From assembly GCF_041261225.1 (NCBI RefSeq), contig NZ_JBGCCN010000002.1, positions 62,001 through 126,000 of the forward strand: DNA of 64,000 nucleotides, written 5' to 3'. The translations under genes were made by a program, and so were the position numbers. Under the pieces are notes generated by a model that saw only the letters and a list, made by a program, of their open reading frames with translations, was not told where the DNA came from and made no database searches. Below, piece after piece: positions 37,724-46,375 of the stretch (the stretch's first letter is position 1; each line of letters starts with the position of its first letter). This stretch comes from Streptomyces sp. V4I8 (GTDB taxonomy: Bacteria; Actinomycetota; Actinomycetes; Streptomycetales; Streptomycetaceae).

Positions 37724-38964
37724 CCAAGTCCACAGCCGCGGGTAAGGCACCGAGCGCAGCGAAGGGCCCCGGGCCGAAGAGCGGCAAGCGCGACGAAGCG
37801 GGAGAGAAGAAGCACCTCATCGTTCCCGCGATTGATCTAGGCGGAGGGGACGAGGACGACGAGGAAGACGACTTCCGACCCGGCGGGGGGTTCGTGCTAC
37901 CGACCTCGCCAAAGCCAGCCGTGACGCCGCCAGTTGCCGTTCCTCCCCAGCAGCGCGATGACGTTCCCGCGGCTTCTCGGGAAGAGGAACTTCCCGAGGC
38001 ACCCGCTAGCACGTCCTCCAGGGGTAGCGCCCCGGAGCCGCAGCGGACCTCCACAGCTGCCTTCACGGCCGACGAGACCGACCGCTCTGTGAATGGAGCT
38101 GTTCAGAGTGCACCTGGCGGAACTGCACCGACTGTCACTCACTCGGACGACTTGCTCTCCCGATCGGCGCCAACGGCTCCGGCTGTCGAGCAGGAGACCG
38201 GCGGAGCGTCGACCGGCCCCGTAGTCCGGGAACGCTCATCGGAGCTGGCACGCGCGGAGCGCCCTGCTAGCGCCCCTGCGGTGCGAGGCTCGTCCTCGCT
38301 CTCCGGACTTCCGGCTCGCCGGCCCGGCCGACGGCGATCGGCTGAGCCGTTCAACGCTGATGCGCCTAGGCAGCGCAATGAGGCTGCGATGGCCGACCTG
38401 GCGGAGAACTCGCCGGGCTACGCCAATCTCCTGACCGTGTACAGCGCTTCTCAGCTCCAGTCCCTGCCGTTCGAGAACCGCAACATCAACCTGTATGGGC
38501 TGGTCGCCGACCAGGCTGGAACGCAGATCACTGCGGACAAGGCCCTGCTGAAGACACTTACGCTTCAGCGGCCGAAGCTGACCATCGCCCACTACGTTGA
38601 CGCTGCCATGGAGCCCGTGCTCCGGCCTCTCGACCCGTCGGGTATCGATATGGATGCCATGGAGGCCGAGCGGGACTACGTGTGGGAACTCGCCCAGAAG
38701 GGACTGGCATATCGCCGGTACATCCTGAGTGATCAGGAAAGCGCGAGCATGAGGAACTACCGCCCGGTATGTTCGCTGCGCACCGACGTCAATGCCCGCC
38801 TCACGCGCATGATGGATCTCATGGAGTCGATCCAGGACATCCAGGCCAAGCCTTTCGAGATCGTGAGTGCCTGTGTGGCCGAGTTCCTCGGCAGGCTGCC
38901 TGATGAGCGTCCGCATCTGGCGTCGTTCTTCCAGAAGCACCTGGTCACGACCACGATTCAGTAG
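37720..38964 (+). CDS. Partner protein of the ParA-like operon
   Basis: 414 residues. Residues 1-215 are disordered, rich in Pro, Ala, Glu and Asp (acidic patch GGGDEDDEEDDF). Residues about 230-414 are helical: AMADLAENSPGYANLLTVYS, LTLQRPKLTIAHYVDAAMEP and DLMESIQDIQAKPFEIVSAC. No ParB CTPase or HTH motif is seen, so it is not a standard ParB; its position and coupling to the ParA gene suggest a DNA-binding or adaptor partner. A strong terminator follows the stop. Confidence 0.65.
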   Translation: MTKSTAAGKAPSAAKGPGPKSGKRDEAGEKKHLIVPAIDLGGGDEDDEEDDFRPGGGFVLPTSPKPAVTPPVAVPPQQRDDVPAASREEELPEAPASTSSRGSAPEPQRTSTAAFTADETDRSVNGAVQSAPGGTAPTVTHSDDLLSRSAPTAPAVEQETGGASTGPVVRERSSELARAERPASAPAVRGSSSLSGLPARRPGRRRSAEPFNADAPRQRNEAAMADLAENSPGYANLLTVYSASQLQSLPFENRNINLYGLVADQAGTQITADKALLKTLTLQRPKLTIAHYVDAAMEPVLRPLDPSGIDMDAMEAERDYVWELAQKGLAYRRYILSDQESASMRNYRPVCSLRTDVNARLTRMMDLMESIQDIQAKPFEIVSACVAEFLGRLPDERPHLASFFQKHLVTTTIQ

Positions 38965-38991
38965 GCCCAGCCGGCAGCCGCGGCTCCTTCT

Positions 38992-39036
38992 CTGCCCCTT
39001 GCTTCCTCCACGACCTGGGGAGGAAGCAAGGGGCAG
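38992..39036 (+). terminator. 18-bp stem-loop after the partition operon
   Basis: CTGCCCCTTGCTTCCTCC (38992-39009) pairs perfectly with GGAGGAAGCAAGGGGCAG (39019-39036). It begins 28 bp after the stop codon at 38964 and directly precedes the IS630 element. Confidence 0.85.
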
Positions 39037-39110
39037 AGGCGTCCTAAGTGGTCGGCGCCGGAAGTCCTTCGGGGGTTGACTGTGGAGGCGGTGCTGTGGG
39101 CTGCGTCTGG

Positions 39111-39437
39111 TCAGATGTCGAGGGCGGCGAGGTGGAGTCGGCAGGCGCAGTCGAGGGCGTCCGCGGGGGTGCCTGTGGCGCTGCCGGTGGGCCGCAGGGA
39201 GTCCTCGTAGCGGTCGCTGCTGGCGTAGTAGAGGGCGAAGCCCCACCTGCTGGCGGCACCGGCATAGCGCAGCCGCATCAGCTTGGCCCGTGCGCCATGG
39301 GGCAGTTCCGCCTCGACGTAGGCGAAGGCTCCGCGATGGCGGACGTGCAGCTGATCGATCTGCGGCCAGGCGGTGCGGGCGCGCTCGCCGAGGCGCGCCT
39401 GAACGGACAGGCGGGTGTGTTCCGAGGGCGTGGGCAT
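39111..39437 (-). CDS. Passenger protein of unknown function in the IS630 element
   Basis: 108 residues from the ATG at 39437 (another at 39446). Motif-like phrases are KLMRLRYAGAASRWGFALYY, SSDRYEDSLRPTG and GTPADALDCACRLHLAAL. I do not know a named function; similar small proteins are familiar as hypotheticals in actinobacterial accessory DNA. It is divergent from the transposase and lies inside the inverted repeats, so it moves with the element. It may regulate transposition or bind DNA, but nothing in the sequence proves it. Confidence 0.65.
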   Translation of the reverse strand: MPTPSEHTRLSVQARLGERARTAWPQIDQLHVRHRGAFAYVEAELPHGARAKLMRLRYAGAASRWGFALYYASSDRYEDSLRPTGSATGTPADALDCACRLHLAALDI

Positions 39438-39526
39438 GGCACCCATCCTGCCCGGCAGGCCGGGCCCGGGGACGCGGCAGGCTACGGCCTGTCCTTGATC
39501 CGCTTCTCTCGATCGGCCTGCCTGCC

Positions 39527-40693
39527 TTGCCTGTTGCCGCTGCCCGTCCGATCACCTTGCGCGCTGCCGAGCGCGAGCGGCTAAAACTGATGGCCTACGG
39601 CCACAAGACCGAGTACCGGCTGCGGATGCGCGCGCAAATCGTCCTGCGGGGCGCACGCGGACGCTCCAACGCGCGCATCGCCCGGGAGACCGGCCTGCAC
39701 CTGGACACGGTCCGGTGCTGGCGCGGCCGGTTCGCCGACCAGGGCCTGGGCGGCCTGGGCGACCGCGATCGCTCGGGTCGCCCGCCGGCGTTCACCGCGC
39801 TCCAGGTTGCCGAGGTCAAGGCGCTGGCCTGCCGGTTACCCGCCGAGACCGGCGCGCCGCTGTCTCGCTGGTCAGCGCCCGAGCTGGCCCGCGAGGCCGT
39901 GGCCCGGGGCATCGCCACGTTCGTATCGGCCTCCACCGTCCACCGCTGGCTTGATCGGGACGCGCTCAAGCCCTGGCAGCACCGCTCCTGGATCTTCATC
40001 ACCGACCCCGACTTCCGCACCAGGGCCCAGCGCGTGCTGGACCTGTACGCCCGCACCTGGCAGAGCCAGCCGCTCGGCGAGGATGAGTACGTGATCAGCG
40101 CGGACGAGAAGACCTCCATCCAGGCCCGCTGCCGCTGCCACCCCACCCTCTCGCCCGGCCAGGCCCGAGCCATGCGCGTCAACCACACCTACAGCCGCGG
40201 CGGCGCCCTGGCCTACCTGGCCGCCTACGACGTCCACGCCGCGAAGGTGTTCGGCCGCACCGAGCCACGTACCGGCATCGGCCCGTTCATGAACCTTGCC
40301 ACCCAGGTCATGACCCAAGAGCCCTATGCCAGCGCGAAGCGCGTGTTCTGGATCGTCGACAACGGCTCCTCGCACCGAGGCCAGAAGGCCGCCGACCGGC
40401 TGACCGCCGCGTTCCCGAACGCTGTGCTCGTGCACACCCCGGTCCACGCCTCCTGGCTGAACCAGGTGGAGATCTACTTCTCCGTCGTCCAGCGCAAGGT
40501 CGTCTCACCCAACGACTTCCCCGACCTCGCCCAGGTCGCCGACCGGCTCCGAGCCTTCGAAGACCGCTACAACGCCACAGCACAGCCATTCCAGTGGAAG
40601 TTCACCACCTCCGACCTGGACGATCTGCTGGCCAGACTCGACCGGCACACCACCGATCACCAGGAAGAATCCTCCGCCGCACCAGCAGCCTGA
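39527..40693 (+). CDS. IS630-family transposase
   Basis: About 388 residues if started at the TTG at 39527; the open frame reaches further upstream but over the passenger gene. HTH (SNARIARETGLHLDTVRCWR, then LGDRDRSGRPPAFT), then the DDE core: YVISADEKTSIQARCR (Asp), RVFWIVDNGSSHRGQKAA (Asp) and HASWLNQVEIYFSVVQRKV (Glu/Asp). It catalyses cut-and-paste movement at TA targets. Complete to the C terminus. Confidence 0.9.
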   Translation: MPVAAARPITLRAAERERLKLMAYGHKTEYRLRMRAQIVLRGARGRSNARIARETGLHLDTVRCWRGRFADQGLGGLGDRDRSGRPPAFTALQVAEVKALACRLPAETGAPLSRWSAPELAREAVARGIATFVSASTVHRWLDRDALKPWQHRSWIFITDPDFRTRAQRVLDLYARTWQSQPLGEDEYVISADEKTSIQARCRCHPTLSPGQARAMRVNHTYSRGGALAYLAAYDVHAAKVFGRTEPRTGIGPFMNLATQVMTQEPYASAKRVFWIVDNGSSHRGQKAADRLTAAFPNAVLVHTPVHASWLNQVEIYFSVVQRKVVSPNDFPDLAQVADRLRAFEDRYNATAQPFQWKFTTSDLDDLLARLDRHTTDHQEESSAAPAA

Positions 40694-40823
40694 TCAACCC
40701 CCGAAGGACTTCCGGAGCCGACCACTAAGTTACGAACCGCCTCCGTTGACTACTCACAGTAGCAATTACCTTAAACGGGCGGCGCGCCGCGTTAAAGGAA
40801 AGCTCGCGCTCGTCCCACTGGAG

Positions 40824-42125
40824 CTATGCCCACGCATCGAGCTCTGGGAGATCCCACTTCGTCATCAGGCGGCGTTCGGCGCCACTGATCAGGTCGAGCA
40901 CATCGGTGGCGAGGTAGGCGCGGGTACCACGCTCCACCTCCTTTACCTGCACCACCCCGGCGCCGGCCAGCTCCTCCAGGGCGCTCGAGGCCGCAACGAA
41001 CGAAACGCCCAGCAGCATCTGAGTCGCCCTGGCGGTCACGATGGGGACGCCCGGAAGCTGCTCCATGAGCCGCACCACCGCTGCCCCCTTGCGGGGCTGC
41101 CCGCGGCGGCCCAGGGCTTCCCGGTGGTGAGCGAGCTTGGCGTTCCACGCCTTCCGCATCGTGGCAAGCTCATCAGTGAAGCGACGAGCTTCGGAGACAG
41201 CGTCCCGCGTAGCGGCCAGAAAGACCCGGATCCAGGCGTCCATGCCGGCGGCCGCAGCTGCGCTGTCAGCGGAGCCGACATACCGGTAGGCGTTCAGGCC
41301 AGCGATGTACTCGCGGGCATGCGCCAGGAGCGACATGGAGATGGGCAGGACGTGTCCAACTGCTAGACCCTGCCGTGCGAGCGCGGTGTGAATCAGGGCC
41401 CGCCCGGTACGGCCGTTGCCGTCGTTGTAGGGGTGGATCGTCTCGAACTGAGCATGAACCAAAGCCGCTTGAACAAGCGGAAGAGGGTGCTGTTCCGAGA
41501 TAAACGCGGCAAGGTCGCTCATCAGGGGAGCAACTGCTTCGGGGGCCGGAGGTACGTACTCCGCTCCGTGGGGACTGTCGGAGGTCCCGCCCACCCAGTT
41601 CTGCACGGTCCGGAGATATCCGGATGTATCGTGCTGCTCCGTTTCCACCATCAGGGCAGCCTGTAGGTCGTTGATGTCATCCACGGAAACGTCCGACGCT
41701 TCGGAGAGCGCAGTGACAGCCTTGCGAAGTGCCAGGACGTTGTTCACGACCTCTCGGGCGCTGTCGCTGATGCCTCGGTGTGTTCGGTGATCGTCGCCGG
41801 CCTTAGTGGCAAGCATCAGTTCAAGATGCGCGATGGCTCGAGCGGAGGCTACGACTCCCTCGATGCGCGAAGACGCCACCGCCTCGGAGCGGAGAAGGAA
41901 GCGGGCCAAGGACTCGAGATGTGGGCTGGTGGGCGCCGCGTCGTTGAAGGAACGAACCATCCGGTCCACTTCGGCAACTTCGGCAGCAAGTTCAGCCGAA
42001 AGTCGGATTTGGCGACCGCTGAGCAGATCCGGCTCGTACGCGGCGAACGTCCGGGGGTGCTGCCCCTCCGCGCCAGGCGTCACACCAGGCTGGGTGGGCC
42101 AGCGCCGCTCCGAAAACCTTGCCAC
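40824..42125 (-). CDS. Fic-domain protein (putative AMP transferase)
   Basis: 433 residues. The Fic core motif is HPYNDGNGRTGRALIHTAL at about residues 236-254, matching HPFxxGNGR with Tyr for Phe. An inhibitory helix SSRIEG (SxxxEG form) appears near residue 83, so this is a self-inhibited class II Fic. The C terminus has a winged-helix-like region (MLLGVSFVAASSALEELAGA). Fic enzymes transfer AMP or other nucleotide groups to Tyr, Ser or Thr of target proteins. It is not paired with a visible antitoxin. An inverted repeat lies upstream. Confidence 0.88.
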   Translation of the reverse strand: MARFSERRWPTQPGVTPGAEGQHPRTFAAYEPDLLSGRQIRLSAELAAEVAEVDRMVRSFNDAAPTSPHLESLARFLLRSEAVASSRIEGVVASARAIAHLELMLATKAGDDHRTHRGISDSAREVVNNVLALRKAVTALSEASDVSVDDINDLQAALMVETEQHDTSGYLRTVQNWVGGTSDSPHGAEYVPPAPEAVAPLMSDLAAFISEQHPLPLVQAALVHAQFETIHPYNDGNGRTGRALIHTALARQGLAVGHVLPISMSLLAHAREYIAGLNAYRYVGSADSAAAAAGMDAWIRVFLAATRDAVSEARRFTDELATMRKAWNAKLAHHREALGRRGQPRKGAAVVRLMEQLPGVPIVTARATQMLLGVSFVAASSALEELAGAGVVQVKEVERGTRAYLATDVLDLISGAERRLMTKWDLPELDAWA

Positions 42126-42179
42126 TAGACACGCTCCAAAGGTTCAGCCTCAGGCAGATCCATTTAAGGATAGTGTGTG

Positions 42180-42208
42180 CCCCGTGATGTTTGGTGTGAT
42201 GCACGGGG
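42180..42208 (-). promoter_or_regulatory. Inverted repeat upstream of the Fic gene
   Basis: CCCCGTG (42180-42186) and CACGGGG (42202-42208) flank a 15-bp centre, 55 to 83 bp before the fic start. The spacing and symmetry fit a dimeric operator. Inference only. Confidence 0.4.
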
Positions 42209-42337
42209 TGGTTCCGGTGAGTAGGGCTAGTGCCCGTCTCGCCGAGGGCCGGCCTGTCAGCACGCAGGACACACGAGCTTCGGGACGGAGCGAGGCGCGC
42301 CACGCCTCGGCAAGGTCAACGGTGGGATCGTCGCCAC

Positions 42338-42530
42338 GGTCACTCGACGGTGACCTTCAGAACCGGACCGAAAGCGAAAAGGCGACCCTCTGGGTCGCCT
42401 CACCGGGCAACTTCGCCAAGTTGCCCATCGCCACTCCTCGGGGTCGCCACCCCGAGTCTTGCCATGTCCGCCGCATCGAGCCGACTTCGTCGGCGTCACT
42501 CGCGGTCTGCGGTGCCACCCGCAAATCGCA
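42338..42530 (+). ncRNA. Chain of five or more perfect hairpins (structured RNA or ssDNA element)
   Basis: Consecutive perfect stems: GGTCAC/GTGACC (about 42338-42355); AGGCGACCC/GGGTCGCCT (42380-42400, loop TCT); GGGCAACTT/AAGTTGCCC (42405-42426, loop CGCC); CTCGGGGT/ACCCCGAG (42437-42456, loop CGCC); GCCGAC/GTCGGC (42480-42494, loop TTC); TGCGG/CCGCA (about 42508-42522). They precede a terminator and the large winged-helix gene. An open frame runs through on the plus strand, but the compact loops and spacing argue for a structured element such as a leader, antisense RNA or single-strand origin. Confidence 0.45.
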
Positions 42531-42567
42531 AGAGGAGGAGAAGCCAACGACAACCTGACCTGCCCAT

Positions 42568-42587
42568 CCCGCCGATCAGGCGGGTTT
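42568..42587 (+). terminator. Small intrinsic terminator after the hairpin chain
   Basis: CCCGCC GATCA GGCGGG followed by TTT. It would end a short transcript covering the hairpin chain, about 260 bp before the next gene start. Confidence 0.55.
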
Positions 42588-42845
42588 CAGCCTCACCCCC
42601 GCTGACCTGGAGTTTTTCTTCAATCGGTCGAGCGGTCGGTCGCGTTATGCCTTCATCCCTATGCAGTTCTGGAGCAGATTATAGCCGCCAGCCATAGGGC
42701 TAGTCTTCCATTGCCAAAATCTGGCTCCTCCGCGTCGCGGGAAGATAACGCCCGTTCCAGCACAAAGAAGACCATTGGTCCACCGAGTCACCCTTCGTCG
42801 GCGGCCTCCGTCTCAACAAGCCATCCACTACAGCTAGGGCGCGGC

Positions 42846-45362
42846 ATGGGGTTCCGGCTGTTGACAGCCGCCCGCGCACTGCTTGCCGATCCCAGGCTCG
42901 CCGGCCGCAAGGATGTTGTGCGTCTCGGCACCCTCGTGCTGATGGCGAAGGCGAGTCACGGCAGGTGCCGTGTTGAGATCACGGCACGGGAGTTGGCTCG
43001 TTGGCTCGGGGTATCGGAGTCGACCGTCGACCACGAGGTGCTCAGCGTTCTCCGTGAGGTTGAAGCTGTTGCTGCGCGTGTGCTGCGGGGTGGCGACGGT
43101 CTGCCGACCGGTGTCGAGTACCGGGTCGAGGCTTTGTGGGAGGCCCGGAACGACGTCGGCGCACCTTTGGCGTTGTCGAAGGCCGAGTTGGCGACGCTGC
43201 TTCGGTTCCTGGAGGGGTTGTTCGCTCCCGGGTGGGGTGAGCAGTGCGCCACGCCTCCTGGTCTGCTGGCTAGGAAGGGGCGGCGGGGGAGGGGTGCGGC
43301 GTCGGATCGGCTGGCTTTGGTTCTGCTGGCCTTGCATGCACGGCCGGACGGGCGGGTGCCGTTGGTCGGTGGCCCCTTGGCGAAGACGGTGGCTCGGCAT
43401 GGCCGGGCTGCGGTGACGCTGGCGCGGATGCTGGGGTGCCGTGTGCCGGTGGCCGCGACGGTGCTGGGTCGGCTCGTGGCAGCGGAAGCGGTGGCGGTCG
43501 CACCGGGTCGACTCGTGGTGCCGGCGGTGGCGGCCGCCAATGGTTCCGCGGCCTCGGTCCCGGACCCTGCCGAGCTCAAGAGTTCCGCATCTGCTGATTC
43601 GGCGCCCGCCGGTGATGCGGCGCGTTGCGTTCGGTGTGCCGGATACGAAGAGTCCGACGTCCTTGTCGTGGAAGGGGATGGGTGGCGGCAGCTGTCCTGG
43701 GATGACGTTGAGGGCGCCGAGGAGGGTTCCGGAACTGCACCCAGGGATCTCGACGGCTCTGGGAGCGATCTTTTCGCAGGTCAGACCGTCTGTGAGACGT
43801 TCCAGGCCAGTCGTGCTGCTGCAGACCCTCACGCCGACCACGCTGCTGTGGCTGATGTACGTGGTGAGAGTGCTGGAGGTCTCGGGTTTTCCGGCAAAGC
43901 CGCGTCGGGGTACTGCCGTCAGCCGGTACGCGCGTGCGAGGGCGGGAACTCCCCGGCGCCGGAGGATGGTCTCCGGGGTGACGTGACGGTCGTCGACGGC
44001 GGGGCCGACCCGCTTCGCGGGGAAAAGCCTGATCTGCTGCTGGCGGAGGGGGAGTCGGGTTCGGCGGCCTCGGCGTCGACGCTTCAGGCGTGGCGGGATG
44101 CGTCGGGGGGGCCGCCGCCCGTGTGGGCTCAGGTGCCCAAGGGGCTGGAGCGTGTGCTGGAGCCGGTGGCCATGGTGTGGGGCCGGCTGGACCGGCTGAC
44201 GACGCGGCGGTACGTCACGAAGGTGGTCCGGGCGCGGCTCGATGAGATCTCGGGGGCGTGCGGTCCGCAGGTGGATGCCGAGCGGATTCTGTGGGAGCGG
44301 CTCAAGCGCCGGTTGACCGAGCAGGGCACAGTGCCCATCACCGACCCGGTGGGCTGGCTGGTCAGCCGTGCTCTGCCGCGCCGGGCGGTGTGTCCCGACG
44401 GCCGGTGCGATGACGGACGGCGGATGGACACCCGGGCGGACTGCGCCGCCTGCCAGATGCTGGTCCTGGACGGCCGGGCGCTGCGCTCCCGTGCATTCAC
44501 CAAGGCGACAACGGCGCTGACTGGCGGCCGGGTTGACCAGCCGGTGTTCGAGGCGGAGCTGAACGCGTGCTGGCAGCGGGAGGCCGCCGCCGCGGCGGTG
44601 CGCCGCGAGCACGCTGTCCAGGAGCGGCACGCCCGTGAGCGGGTGTGGACCGAGCAGCGGGCCCGGCACGCGGCCCAGGAAGCCGCCCGGCAGGCGCTTG
44701 CCTGCACGGTGTGCGGGAAGCCGGAGACAGCCGGTCTGTGCGGCCGATGCCGCGACGAGCGCCGCGTCGAGGAACTGGTGGCCGAGGCCGTCGACGTGGC
44801 CGTGGCCGCCCGGGGCATGGGCGGTGAGGCGTACCGGCTTGATGCCGTTCGCCGGACCGAGCGGGACATGCGTGGCGCGGTCGACCAGGCGGTGACGGAG
44901 CTGCTCGCTGCGGGCGGAGGCGTGTTCGCCGAGTCGGTGGCGCTCGCGGCGCGGCTGGCCGCGGAACTCCAGCTGGGCGCACTGCGGCGCCGGGCTGTCA
45001 GCCGGTTCGCCTACCAGCCGCAAGCCGAGGCCGAGTACGAGAAGGTCTTCGCCACCGAGATGCGGCGCAGCTACCTCCACGGCAGCCTCGAGGAGGCCCG
45101 CGAGGCCGCTGAAGAGACCGCCCAGACGGCACGGTTCAACACGGCGCACACGCTCCTGAACGACCGGCTGCGCACTCTGCAGGCCGCCCGGCCCACGTCC
45201 GAGGCGGACGCCGAACCCGACTCGTACGCGCAGGCGGCCGCTCAGGTCCGCGGCCTGATCCGCCCCGCGCCGCCGGAGCACGCCGTGTCCGTACGACGGT
45301 CCTCAACTCTGGCTGGCCAGCCGGCGGGTGGCAGCGGGGGGCTGGCGGGGGTGGGGACGTGA
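42846..45362 (+). CDS. Large winged-helix and zinc-ribbon plasmid protein (possible replication initiator)
   Basis: 838 residues from the ATG at 42846; the frame is open from 42711, but the conserved-looking part begins MGFRLLTAARALLADP. Residues about 35-80 form a winged HTH (VEITARELARWLGVSESTVD). The middle is disordered. Two zinc-binding groups follow: CPDGRCDDGRR...CAAC and CTVCGKPETAGLCGRC, then a helical, Arg/Glu-rich C terminus. The arrangement suggests a DNA-binding protein, and the context (partition genes, hairpin chain upstream, coupled gene downstream) suggests replication control. Family not identified with certainty. The next gene starts at its stop (GTGA overlap). Confidence 0.6.
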   Translation: MGFRLLTAARALLADPRLAGRKDVVRLGTLVLMAKASHGRCRVEITARELARWLGVSESTVDHEVLSVLREVEAVAARVLRGGDGLPTGVEYRVEALWEARNDVGAPLALSKAELATLLRFLEGLFAPGWGEQCATPPGLLARKGRRGRGAASDRLALVLLALHARPDGRVPLVGGPLAKTVARHGRAAVTLARMLGCRVPVAATVLGRLVAAEAVAVAPGRLVVPAVAAANGSAASVPDPAELKSSASADSAPAGDAARCVRCAGYEESDVLVVEGDGWRQLSWDDVEGAEEGSGTAPRDLDGSGSDLFAGQTVCETFQASRAAADPHADHAAVADVRGESAGGLGFSGKAASGYCRQPVRACEGGNSPAPEDGLRGDVTVVDGGADPLRGEKPDLLLAEGESGSAASASTLQAWRDASGGPPPVWAQVPKGLERVLEPVAMVWGRLDRLTTRRYVTKVVRARLDEISGACGPQVDAERILWERLKRRLTEQGTVPITDPVGWLVSRALPRRAVCPDGRCDDGRRMDTRADCAACQMLVLDGRALRSRAFTKATTALTGGRVDQPVFEAELNACWQREAAAAAVRREHAVQERHARERVWTEQRARHAAQEAARQALACTVCGKPETAGLCGRCRDERRVEELVAEAVDVAVAARGMGGEAYRLDAVRRTERDMRGAVDQAVTELLAAGGGVFAESVALAARLAAELQLGALRRRAVSRFAYQPQAEAEYEKVFATEMRRSYLHGSLEEAREAAEETAQTARFNTAHTLLNDRLRTLQAARPTSEADAEPDSYAQAAAQVRGLIRPAPPEHAVSVRRSSTLAGQPAGGSGGLAGVGT

Positions 45363-46375
45363 ACCGTCCCGTACGCACCGTCGCGCACCGGCCTGATCGG
45401 CGGCCGTCGTTGACCGAGTGGGTGGAAGGGCTGCCGGGGCTGTCGGGGCGGGCGCGCCGGTTGCTGCTGGAGGGCGACACCGAACGCCGGTACGCGGGCA
45501 GGACGGCCGCCGATTCCGGCTACCGGCTGACGATGGCCCTGGCGGTCGCGGTCTCCCAGCCCGGCCGGGAGTGGACCCTCGCGCAGTGGTGGGAGGCCCT
45601 GGTACTGCGCCCGACGGCAGGCGGCGCATGGGCGCGGTCCCTGCGCTCGCCCAAGGGGGAGCGCTACGCCGAGGGCAAGCTCGCCGCGATGCTCGACAAG
45701 GCGCGCGCGTTCGTGGGCACTTCGGGCACGATCGTGTGCCGGGCCGATGCCATGGTGGCGATCACCCGCCTGCGGGCCGCCGTGGAAGCCGTCGTATGGC
45801 CAGGGCCCGGCGGCGGCACCGACCTCAAGAACCTCACCGCGCGACTGCAGCTCGCCGAACAGGCCGGCGGACTCGAGCACGAAGTCTCGGTACGGCAGCT
45901 GGCCGAGAGGCACTGTCAACTTGTGGTGAAGGTGGGTGAGTTGCGGTGTGTTGGGGTGCTGGGTGTCGTGGGCGGTGAGGAGGTGGCGGCGGGGGCGGAA
46001 GTGGGGTGAGATGCCGGAGAAGGCGGACAGGAATCTCTGCGCGCCTCCGGCGGAGGTGAAGCGCCGCATGGCCCGCTCCCGCTGCCGGGTGGACTGATGC
46101 GAGTTCTCCGCTCTGTTGTTCAAGTACTTTGAGCTGCGGTGCTCGACCGAGGGCATCACCTCGCGGTGAGCGGCCCCGTACGAGCGGAGCTTGTCGGTCA
46201 CGATGACCCGCGGCACGTACTCGCACTCCTTGAGCAGGCGGCGGAAGAAGCGCTTCGCCGCCTTCGCATCGCGGGTGTTGGTCACGAGGATGTCCAGGAC
46301 GTTGCCGTCCTGGTCCACGGCGCGCCACAGGTAGTGGAGCTTCCCGTTGATCTTGATGAAGACCTCATCCATGTG

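Larger units (their letters stand above)
39047..40725 (+). mobile_element. IS630-family element with a passenger gene
   Basis: Ends are long inverted repeats: AGTGGTCGGCGCCGGAAGTC... at 39047-39078 and its inverse at 40694-40725, identical over about 31 of 32 positions. Left flank is TA; the right flank reads AA, so the usual TA duplication is imperfect. Between the ends lie a minus-strand passenger gene (39111-39437) and a plus-strand transposase, head to head. It has landed just behind the partition operon terminator. Confidence 0.88.

Noticed and set aside
37720..38964. Standard ParB
   Set aside because: No GxxRxxA CTP-binding motif and no HTH were seen, so only a partner role is claimed.
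39048..39584. Plus-strand 178-aa frame overlapping the IS630 left end
   Set aside because: It covers the inverted repeat and is antisense to the passenger gene, which has better protein-like composition.
42338..42530. Hairpin chain as a linear-plasmid telomere
   Set aside because: It lies inside the window with genes on both sides and lacks the characteristic terminal palindrome sequence order; internal telomere-like function cannot be shown.
42834..45281. 815-codon minus-strand frame
   Set aside because: It is a shadow of the plus-strand winged-helix gene, whose HTH and zinc motifs are clear.
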